DNA from: Megalopta genalis
Taxonomy: Eukaryota > Arthropoda > Insecta > Hymenoptera > Halictidae
DNA length: 64,000 nucleotides
Direction: 5' to 3'
Assembly: GCF_051020955.1 (NCBI RefSeq)
Contig: NW_027477131.1
Coordinates: 31,803-95,802 of the forward strand
The position numbers and the translations under genes are program-made. Positions 51,161 to 62,600 of the stretch are shown piece after piece (the stretch's first letter is position 1; the number at the start of each line of letters is the position of its first letter). The notes under the pieces are model-generated. The model made no database searches, was not told where the DNA came from, and saw only the letters and a program-made list of their open reading frames with translations.

Positions 51161-54100
51161 ATGGATTCGAAGATAAGTCTCCTAATTCGCATTGATTTGA
51201 AGCTAAATCATGTGTTTCGCATGGATTTGAAGCTAACTCGTTTGTTTCGCATGCAGTTGAAGCTGAACCATGTATACCACAAGTATTTGAAGCTATATCA
51301 TATGTTTCGCATGGATTCGAAGGTAAGCCTTCCACTTCGCATTGATTTGAAGCTAAATCATGTGTTTCGCATGGATTTGAAGTTAACTCGTTTGTTTCGC
51401 ATGCAGTTGAAGCTAAATCATGTATATCACAAGTATTTGAAGCCAAACCATTTGCTTCGCATGGATTCGAAGATAACCCTTCTACTTCTCATTGATTTCA
51501 AGTTAAATGATGTGTTTCGCATGGATTTGAATCTAACTCGTTTATTTCGCATGCTGTTGAATCTAAATCATGTATATCACAAGTATTTGAAGTTATATCA
51601 TATGATTCGCATGGATTCGAAGATAACCCTTCTAATTCGAATTGATTTGAAGCTAAATCATGTGTTTCGCATGGATTTGAAGCTAAACTCGTTTTTTTCG
51701 CATGCAGTTGAAGCTAAATCATATATATCACAAGTATTTGCAGCTAAACCATTTGTTTCGCATGGATTCGAAGATAATCCATCTACTTCGCATTGATTTG
51801 AAGCTAAATCATGTGTTTCGCATGGATTTGAAGTTAACTCGTTTGTTTCGCATGCAGTTGAAGCTAAATCATGTATATCACAAGTATTTGAAGCCAAACC
51901 ATTTGCTTCGCATGGATTCGAAGATAACCCTTCTACTTCTCATTGATTTCAAGTTAAATCATGTGTTTCGCATGGATTTGAATCTAACTCGTTTATTTCG
52001 TATGCTGTTGAAGCTAAATCATGTATATCACAAGTTTATGAAGCTAATCCATTTGTTCCGCATGTATTCGAAGATAAGCCATCTACTTCGCATTGATTTG
52101 AAGCTAAATCATGTGTTTCGCATGGATTTGAATCTAACTCGTTTGTTACGCATGCTGTTGAAGTTAAATCATGTATATCACAAGTATTTGAAGATAAACC
52201 ATTTGTTTCGCATGAATTCAAAGATAATCCATCTACTTCGCATTGATTTGAAGCTAAATCATGTGTTTCGCATGGATTTGAAGCTAACTCGTTTGTTTCG
52301 CATGCTGTTGAATCTAAATCATGTATATCACAAGTATTTGAAGCTATATCATATGTTTCGCATGGATTCGAAGATAACCCTTCTAATTCGAATTGATTTG
52401 AAGCTAAATCATGTGTTTCGCATGGATTTGAAGCTAAACTCGTTTTTTTCGCATGCAGTTGAAGCTAAATCATGTATATCACAAGTATTTGCAGCTAAAC
52501 CATTTGTTTCGCATGGATTCGAAGATAACCCTTCTACTTCGCATTGATTTGAAACTAAATCATGTGTTTCGCATGGATTTGAGTCTAACTCGTTTGTTTC
52601 GCATGCTGTTGAAGCTAAATCATTGTATATCACAAGTATTTGAAGATAAACCATTTGTTTCGCATGGATTCGAAGATATGCCTTCCACTTCGCATTGATT
52701 TGAAGCTAAATCATGTGTTTCGCATGGATTTGAATCTAACTCGTTCATTTCGCATGCTGTTGAAGCTAAATCATGTATATCACAAGTATTTGCAGCTAAA
52801 CCATTTGTTTCGCATGGATTCGAAGATAACCCTTCTACTTCGCATTGATTTGAAGATAAATCATGTGTTTCGCATGGATTTGAAGCTAACTCGTTTTTTT
52901 CGCATGCAGTTGAAGCTAAATCATGTACATCACAAGTATTTGAAGCTAAACCATTTGTGTCGCATGGATTCGAATATAATCCATATTCTTCGCATTCATT
53001 TGAAGCTAAATCATGTGTTTCGCATGGATTTGAAGCTAACTCGTTTGTTTCGCATGCAGTTGAAGCTAAATCATGTATATCACAAGTATTTGTAGCCAAA
53101 CCATTTGCTTCGCATGGATTCGAAAATCAGCCTTGTACTTCGCATTGATTAGATGCTAAATCATGTGTTTCGCATGGATTTGAAGCTAACTCGTTTTTTT
53201 CGCATGCAGTTGAAGCTAAATCATCTACATCACAAGTATTTGAAGCTAAACCATTTGTTTCGCATGGATTCGAAGATAATCCATGTTCTTCGCATTCATT
53301 TGAAGCTAAATCATGTGTTTCGATTGGATTTGAAGATAACTCGTTTGTTTCGCATGCTGTTAAAGCTAAATCATGTATATCACAAGTATTTGAAGATAAA
53401 CCATTTGTTTCGCATGGATTCGAAGATAATCCATCTACTTCGCATTGATTTGAAGCTAAATCATGTGTTCGCATTGATTTGAAGCTACCTCGTTTGTTTC
53501 GCATGCTGTTCAAGCTAAATCATGTATATCACAAGTATTTGAAGCTAAACCATTTGTTACGCATGGATTCGAAGATCAGCCTTCTACTTCGCATTGATTT
53601 AAGGCTAAATCATATGTTCCGCATGGATTTTAAGCTAACTCGTTTTTTTGCAATGCAGTTGAAGCTAAATCATGTATATCACAAGTATTTGAAGCTATAT
53701 CATATGTTTCGCATGGATTCCAAGATAACCCTTCTAATTCGCATTAATTTGAAGCAAAATCATGTGTTTCGCATGGATTTGAAGCTAACTCGTTTGCTTC
53801 GCATGCTGTTGAAGCTAAATCATGTATATCACAAGTATTTGAAGCTAAACCATTTGTTTCGCATGGATTCGAAGATAAGCCTCCTACTTCGCATTGATTT
53901 GAAGCTAAATCATGTGTTCGCACGGATTTGAAGCTAACTCGTTTGTTACGCATGCTGTTGAAGTTAAATCATGTATATCACAAGTATTTGAAGATAAACC
54001 ATTTGTTTCGCATGGATTCGAAGATAATCCATCTACTTCGCATTGATTTGAAGCTAAATCATGTGTTTCGCATGGATTTGAAGCTAACTCGTTTGTTTCG

Positions 54101-54310
54101 CATGCTGTTGAATCTAAATCATGTATATCACAAGTATTTGAAGCTATATCATATGTTTCGCATGGATTCGAAGATAACCCTTCTAATTCGAATTGATTTG
54201 AAGCTAAATCATGTGTTTCGCATGGATTTGAAGCTAAACTCGTTTTTTTCGCATGCAGTTGAAGCTAAATCATGTACATCACAAGTATTTGAAGCTAAAC
54301 CATTTGTCGC

Positions 54311-56685
54311 ATGCATTCGAAGATAATCCATCTACTTCGCATTGATTTGAAGCTAAATCATGTGTTTCGCATGGATTTGAAGCTAACTCGTTTGTTTCGC
54401 ATGCTGTTGAATCTAAATCATGTATATCACAAGTATTTGAAGCTATATCATATGTTTCGCATGGATTCGAAGATAACCCTTCTAATTCGAATTGATTTGA
54501 AGCTAAATCATGTGTTTCGCATGGATTTGAAGCTAAACTCGTTTTTTTCGCATGCAGTTGAAGCTAAATCATGTACATCACAAGTATTTGAAGCTAAACC
54601 ATTTGTCGCATGCATTCGAAGATAATCCATCTACTTCGCATTAATTTGAAGCTAAATCATGTGTTTCGCTTGGCTTTGAAGATAACTCGTTTGTTTCGCA
54701 TGCTGTTGAAGCTAAATCATGTATATCACAAGTATTTGAAGCTATATCATATGTTTCGCATGGATTCGAAGATAACCCTTCTAATTCGCATTGATTTAAA
54801 GCTAAATCATGTGTTTCGCATGGATTTGGATCTAACTCGTTTATTCCGCATGCTGTTGAAGCTAAATCATGTGTATCACAAGTATATGAATCTAATCCAT
54901 TTGTTTCGCATGGATTCGAAGATAAGACTTCCACTTCGCATTGATTTGAAGCTAAATCATGTGTTTCGCTTGGATTTGATGATAACTCGTTTGTTTCGCA
55001 TGCTGTTGAAGCTAAATCATGTATATCACAAATATTTGAAGCTAAACCATTTGTTTCGCATGGATTCGAAGATAAGTCTCCTAATTCGCATTGATTTGAA
55101 GCTAAATCATGTGTTTCGCATGGATCTGAAGCTAACTCGTTTGTTTCGCATGCAGTTGAAGCTGAACCATGTATACCACAAGTATTTGAAGCTATATCAT
55201 ATGTTTCGCATGGATTCGAAGGTAAGCCTTCCACTTCGCATTGATTTGAAGCTAAATCATGTGTTTCGCATGGATTTGAAGTTAACTCGTTTGTTTCGCA
55301 TGCAGTTGAAGCTAAATCATGTATATCACAAGTATTTGAAGCCAAACCATTTGCTTCGCATGGATTCGAAGATAACCCTTCTACTTCTCATTGATTTCAA
55401 GTTAAATGATGTGTATCGCATGGATTTGAATCTAACTCGTTTATTTCGTATGCTGTTGAAGCTAAATCATGTATATCACAAGTTTATGAAGCTAATCCAT
55501 TTGTTTCGCATGTATTCGAAGATAAGCCATCTACTTCGCATTGATTTGAAGCTAAATCATGTGTTTCGCATGGATTTGAATCTAACTCGTTTGTTACGCA
55601 TGCTGTTGAAGTTAAATCATGTATATCACAAGTATTTGAAGCTAATCCATTTGTTTCGCATGTATTCGAAGATAAGCCATCTACTTCGCATTAATTTGAA
55701 GCTAAATCATGTGTTTCGCATGGATTTGAAGCTAACTCGTTTGTTTCGCATGCTGTTGAATCTAAATCATGTATATCACAAGTATTTGAAGCTATATCAT
55801 ATGTTTCGCATGGATTCGAAGATAACCCTTCTAATTCGAATTGATTTGAAGCTAAATCATGTGTTTCGCATGGATTTGAAGCTGACTCGTTTGTTTCGCA
55901 TGCAGTTGAAGCTGAACCATGTATATCACAAGTATTTGAAGCTAAACTATTCGTTTCGCATGGATTCGAAAATCAGCCTTCTACTTCGCATTGATTTGAA
56001 GATAAATCATGTGTTTCGCATGGATTTGAAGCTAACTCGTTTTTTTCGCATGCAGTTGAAGCTAAATCATGTACATCACAAGTATTTGAAGCTAAACCAT
56101 TTGTTTCGCATGGATTCGAAGATAATCCATGTTCTTTGCATTCATTTGAAGCTAAATCATGTGTTTCGCATGGATTTGAAGCTAACTCGTTTGTTTCGCA
56201 TGCTGTTGAATCTAAATCATGTATATCACAAGTATTTGAAGCTAAACCATTTGTTTCGCATGGATTCGAAGATAACCCTTCTACTTCGCATTGATTTGAA
56301 GATAAATCATGTGTTTCGCATGGATTTGAATCCAACTCGTTTGTTTCGCATGCTGTTGAAGCTAAATCAAGTGTATCACAAGTATTTGAAGCGAAATCAT
56401 TTGCTTCGCATGGATTCGAAAATCAGCCTTCTACTTCGCATTGATTAGATGCTAAATCATGTGTTTCGCATGGATTTGAAGCTAACTCGTTTTTTTAGTA
56501 TGCAGTTGATGCTAAATCATGTATATCGCAAGTATTTGCAGCTAAACCATTTGTTTCGCATGGATTCGAAGATAACCCTTCTACTTCGCATTGATTTGAA
56601 GATAAATCATGTGTTTCGCATGGATTTGAATCCAACTCGTTTGTTTCGCATGCTGTTGGAACTAAATCATGTATGTCACAAGTAT
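54311..56685 (+). repeat. Right-domain block, last clean part of the array
   Basis: Units from the second 299-bp doublet (54311, 54610) to 56,685 remain in exact phase. Plus frame B stays open from 54610 to 56448 (612 codons), the longest such stretch in the window, simply because no length-variant monomer or GATTAG stop falls inside it. Mixed variant types (GATTTGAAG, GGATTTGGATC, GCATGTATTCG, GATCTGAAG) show that it is a mosaic of the surrounding subfamilies. Confidence 0.8.
54610..56448 (+). other. Longest plus-strand open frame of the repeat (612 codons), not claimed as a gene
   Basis: The translation is a ten-residue repeat of the form LKLNHVFRMD, rich in Leu, Lys, Arg, His and Met. There is no signal peptide, domain or unique N- or C-terminus. 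Similar open stretches occur at 14869-16683 (604 codons), 45951-47576 (541) and 31064-32602 (512). Each ends where a GATTAG variant creates TAG or where a length-variant monomer shifts the frame. Among the five monomer classes, variable positions in this frame fall mostly at the second codon base (7 of 15), the opposite of what selection on protein would leave. I regard it as a by-product of a period divisible by three. Confidence 0.7.
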
Positions 56686-59600
56686 TTTGAAGCTACATCA
56701 TTTGTTTCGCATTTATTCGAAGATAACCCTTCTACTTCGCATTGATTTGAAGCTAAATCATGTGTTTCGCATGGATTTGATCTAACTCGTTATTTCCGCA
56801 TGCTGTTGAAGCTAAATCATGTGTATCACAAGTATATGAATCTAATCCATTTGTTTCGCATGGATTCGAAGATAAGACTTCCACTTCGCATTGATTTGAA
56901 GCTAAATCATGTGTTTCGCATGGATTTGAAGTTAACTCGTTGTTTCGCATGCAGTTGAAGCTAAATCATGTATATCACAAGTATTTGCAGCTAACCCATT
57001 TGTTTCGCATGGATTCGAAGATAACCCTTCTACTTCGCATTGATTTGAAACTAAATCATGTGTTTCGTATGGATTTGGATCTAACTCGTTTATTTCGCAT
57101 GCTGTTGAACCTAGATCATGTGTATCACAAGTATATGAATCTAATCCATTTGTTTCGCATGGATTCGAAGATATGCTTCCACTTCGCATTGATTTGAAGC
57201 TAAATCATGTGTTTCGCATGGATTTGAATCTAACTCGTTCATTTCGCATGCTGTTGAAGCTAAATCATGTATATCACAAGTATTTGCAGCTAAACATTTG
57301 TTTCGCATGGATTCGAAGATAACCCTTCTACTTCGCATTGATTTCAAGTTAAATCATGTGTTTCGCATGCATTTGAATCTAACTCGTTTATTTCGTATGC
57401 TGTTGAAGCTAAATCATGTATATCACAAGTATATGAAGCTAATCCATTTGTTTCGCATGTATTCGAAGATAAGCCATCTACTTCGCATTGATTGAAGCTA
57501 AATCATGTGTTTCGCATGGATTTGAATCTAACTCGTTTGTTTCGCATGCTGTTGAAGCTAAATCAAGTGTATCACAAGTATTTGAAGCTAAACCATTTGT
57601 TTCGCATGGATTCGAAGATAAGCCTCCTACTTCGCATCGATTTGAAGCTAAATCATGTGTTTCGCATGGATTTGAAGCTACTCGTTTGTTCGCATGCAGT
57701 TGAAGCTGAACCATGTATATCACAAGTATTTGAAGCTAAACTATTCGTTTCGCATGGATTCGAAGGTAAGCCTTCCACTTCGCATTGATTTCAAGATAAA
57801 TCATGTGTTTCGCATGGATTTGAAGTTAAAACGTTTGTTTCGCATGCTGGTTGAAGCTAAATCAAGTGTATCACAAGTATTTGAAGCTAAACCATTTGTT
57901 TCGCATGGATTCGAAGATAAGCCTCCTACTTCGCATTGATTTGAAGCTAAATCATGTGTTTCGCATGATTTGAAGCTAACTTCGTTTGTTTCGCATGCAG
58001 TTGAAGCTGAACCATGTATATCACAAGTATTTGAAGCTAAACTATTCGTTTCGCATGGATTCGAATGTAAGCCTTCCACTTCGCATTGATTTGAAGATAA
58101 ATCATGTGTTTCGCATGGATTTGAAGTTAAAACGTTTGTTTCGCATGCAGTTGAAGCTAAATCATGTATATCACAAGTATTTGCAGCTAAACCATTTGTT
58201 TCGCATGGATTCGAAGATAATCCATCTACTTCGCATTGATTTGAAGCTAAATCATGTGTTTCGCATGGATTTGAAGCTAACTCGTTTGTTTCCGCATGCT
58301 GTTGAATCTAAATCATGTATATCACAAGTATTTGAAGCTATATCATATGTTTCGCATGGATTCGAAGATAACCCTTCTAATTCGAATTGATTGAAGCTAA
58401 ATCATGTGTTTCGCATGGATTTGAAGCTAAACTCGTTTTTTTCGCATGCAGTTGAAGCTAAATCATGTACATCACAAGTATTTGAAGCTAAACCATTTGT
58501 CGCATGCATTCGAAGATAATCCATCTACTTCGCATTAATTTGAAGCTAAATCATGTGTTTCGCTTGGCTTTGAAGATAACTCGTTTGTTTCGCATGCTGT
58601 TGAAGCTAAATCATGTATATCACAAGTATTTGAAGCTATATCATATGTTTCGCATGGATTCGAAGATAACCCTTCTAATTCGCATTGATTTAAAGCTAAA
58701 TCATGTGTTTCGCATGGATTTGAAGCTACACACGTTTTTTTTCGCATGCAGTTGAAGCTAAATCATGTACATCACAAGTATTTGAAGCTAAACCATTTGT
58801 CGCAAGCATTCGAAGATAATCCATCTACTTCGCATTAATTTGAAGCTAAATCATGTGTTTCGCTTGGATTTGATGATAACTCGTTTGTTTCGCATGCTGT
58901 TGAAGCTAAATCATGTATATCACAAATATTTGAAGCTAAACCATTTGTTTCGCATGGATTCGAAGATAAGTCTCCTAATTCGCATTGATTTGAAGCTAAA
59001 TCATGTGTTTCGCATGGATTTGAAGCTAACTCGTTTGTTTCGCATGCAGTTGAAGCTGAACCATGTATACCACAAGTATTTGAAGCTATATCATATGTTT
59101 CGCATGGATTCGAAGGTAAGCCTTCCACTTCGCATTGATTTGAAGCTAAATCATGTGTTTCGCATGGATTTGAAGTTAACTCGTTTGTTTCCCATGCAGT
59201 TGAAGCTAAATCATGTATATCACAAGTATTTGAAGCCAAAACATTTGCTTCGCATGGTTTCGAAGATAACCCTTCTACTTCTCATTGATTTCAAGTATAA
59301 TGATGTGTTTCGCATGGATTTGAATCTAACTCGTTTATTTCGTATGCTGTTGAAGCTAAATCATGTATATCACAAGTTTATGAAGCTAATCATTTGTTTC
59401 GCATGTATTCGAAGATAAGCCATCGTACTTCGCATTGATTTGAAGCTAAATCATGTGTTTCGCATGGATTTGAATCTAACTCGTTTGTTACGCATGCTGT
59501 TGAAGTTAAATCATGTATATCACAAGTATTTGAAGATAAACCATTTGTTTCGCATGGATTCGAAGATAATCCATCTACTTCGCATTGATTTGAAGCTAAA

Positions 59601-62600
59601 TCATGTGTTTCGCATGATTTGAAGCTAACTCGTTTGTTTCGCATGCTGTTGAATCTAAATCATGTATATCACAAGTATTTGAAGTTATATCATATGATTC
59701 GCATGGATTCGAAGATAACCCTTCTAATTCGAATTGATTTGAAGCTAAATCATGTGTTTCGCATGGATTTGAAGTTAACTCGTTTGTTTCGCATGCAGTT
59801 GAAGCTAAATCATGTATATCACAAGTATTTGAAGCCAAACCATTTGCTTCGCATGGATTCGAAGATAACCCTTCTACTTCTCATTGATTTGAAGCTAAAT
59901 CATGTGTTCGCATTGATTTGAAGCTACCTCGTTTGTTTCGCATGCTGTTCAAGCTAAATCATGTATATCACAAGTATTTGAAGCTAAAACATTTGTTACG
60001 CATGGATTCGAAGATCAGCCTTCTACTTCGCATTGATTTAGGCTAAATCATATGTTCCGCATGGATTTTAAGCTAACTCGTCTTTTTGCAATGCAGTTGA
60101 AGCTAAATCATGTATATCACAAGTATTGAAGCTATATCATATGTTTCGCATGGATTCCAAGATAACCCTTCTAATTCGCATTAATTTGAAGCAAAATCAT
60201 GTGTTTCGCATGGATTTGAAGCTAACTCGTTTGCTTCGCATGCTGTTGAAGCTAAATCATGTATATCACAAGTATTTGAAGCCAAACCATTTGCTTCGCA
60301 TGGATTCGAAGATAACCCTTCTACTTCTCATTGATTTCAAGTTAAATGATGTGTTTCGCATGGATTTGAATCTAACTCGTTTATTTCGTATGCTGTTGAA
60401 GCTAAATCATGTATATCACAAGTTTATGAAGCTAATCCATTTGTTTCGCATGTATTCGAAGATAAGCCATCTACTTCGCATTGATTTGAAGCTAAATCAT
60501 GTATTTCGCATGGATTTGAATCTAACTCGATTGTTACGCATGCTGTTGAGTTAAATCATGTATATCACAAGTATTTGAAGCTAAACCATTTGTTTCGCAT
60601 GGATTCGAAGATAATCCATCTACTTCGCATTGATTTGAAGCTAAATCATGTGTTTCGCATGGATTTGAAGCTAACTCGTTTGTTTCGCATGCTGTTGAAT
60701 CTAAATCATGTATATCACAAGTATTTGAAGCTATATCATATGTTTCGCATGGATTCGAAGATAACCCTTCTAATTCGAATTGATTTGAAGCTAAATCATG
60801 TGTTTCGCATGGATTTGAAGCTAAACTCGTTTTTTTCGCATGCAGTTGAAGCTAAATCATGTACATCACAAGTATTTGAAGCTAAACCATTTGTCGCATG
60901 CATTCGAAGATAATCCATCTACTTCGCATTAATTTGAAGCTAAATCTGTGTTTCGCTTGGCTTTGAAGGTAACTCGTTTGTTTCGCATGCTGTTGAAGCT
61001 AAATCATGTATATCACAAGTATTTGAAGATAAACCATTTGTTTCGCATGGATTCGAAGATAATCCATCTACTTCGCATTGATTTGAAGCTAAATCATGTG
61101 TTTCGCATGGATTTGAAGCTAACTCGTTTGTTTCGCATGCTGTTGAATCTAAATCATGTATATCACAAGGTATTTGAAGTTATATCATATGATTCGCATG
61201 GATTCGAAGATAACCCTTCTAATTCGAATTGATTTGAAGCTAAATCATGTGTTTCGCATGGATTTTGAAGCTACACTCGTTTTTTCGCATGCAGTTGAAG
61301 CTAAATCATGTATATCACAAGTATTTGCAGCTAAACCATTTGTTTCGCATGGATTCGAAGATAATCCATCTACTTCGCATTGATTTGAAGCTAAATCATG
61401 TGTTTCGCATGGATTTGAAGTTAACTCGTTTGTTTCGCATGCAGTTGAAGCTAAATCATGTATATCACAAGTATTTGAAGCCAAACCATTTGCTTCGCAT
61501 GGATTCGAAGATAACCCTTCTACTTCTCATTGATTCAAGTTAAATCATGTGTTTCGCATGGATTTGAATCTAACTCGTTTATTTCGTATGCTGTTGAAGC
61601 TAAATCATGTATATCACAAGTTTATGAAGCTAATCCATTTGTTCCGCATGTATTCGAAGATAAGCCATCTACTTCGCATTGATTTGAAGCTAAATCATGT
61701 GTTTCGCATGGATTTGAATCTAACTCGTTTGTTACGCATGCTGTTGAAGTTAAATCATGTATATCACAAGTATTTGAAGATAAACCATTTGTTTCGCATG
61801 AATTCAAAGATAATCCATCTACTTCGCATTGATTTGAAGCTAAATCATGTGTTTCGCATGGATTTGAAGCTAACTCGTTTGTTTCGCATGCTGTTGAATC
61901 TAAATCATGTATATCACAAGTATTTGAAGCTATATCATATGTTTCGCATGGATTCGAAGATAACCCTTCTAATTCGAATTGATTTGAAGCTAAATCATGT
62001 GTTTCGCATGGATTTGAAGCTAAACTCGTTTTTTTCGCATGCAGTTGAAGCTAAATCATGTATATCACAAGTATTTGCAGCTAAACCATTTGTTCGCATG
62101 GATTCGAAGATAACCCTTCTACTTCGCATTGATTTGAAACTAAATCATGTGTTTCGCATGGATTTGAGTCTAACTCGTTTGTTTCGCATGCTGTTGAAGC
62201 TAAATCATTGTATATCACAAGTATTTGAAGCTAAACCATTTGTTTCGCATGGATTCGAAGATATGCCTTCCACTTCGCATTGATTTGAAGCTAAATCATG
62301 TGTTTCGCATGGATTTGAATCTAACTCGTTCATGTTCGCATGCTGTTGAAGCTAAATCATGTATATCACAAGTATTTGCAGCTAAACCATTTGTTTCGCA
62401 TGGACTCGAAGATAACCCTTCTACTTCGCATTGATTTGAAGATAAATCATGTGTTTCGCATGGATTTGAAGCTAACTCGTTTTTTTCGCATGCAGTTGAA
62501 GCTAAATCATGTACATCACAAGTATTTGAATCTAAACCATTTGTTTCGCATGGATTCGAAGATAATCCATGTTCTTCGCATTCATTTGAAGCTAAATCAT

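Noticed and set aside
57840..58300. Degenerating or mutating array edge at the right end
   Set aside because: The changes are almost all single-base indels in short runs, without matching substitutions, and the window does not leave the array. Sequencing or assembly error explains them better.
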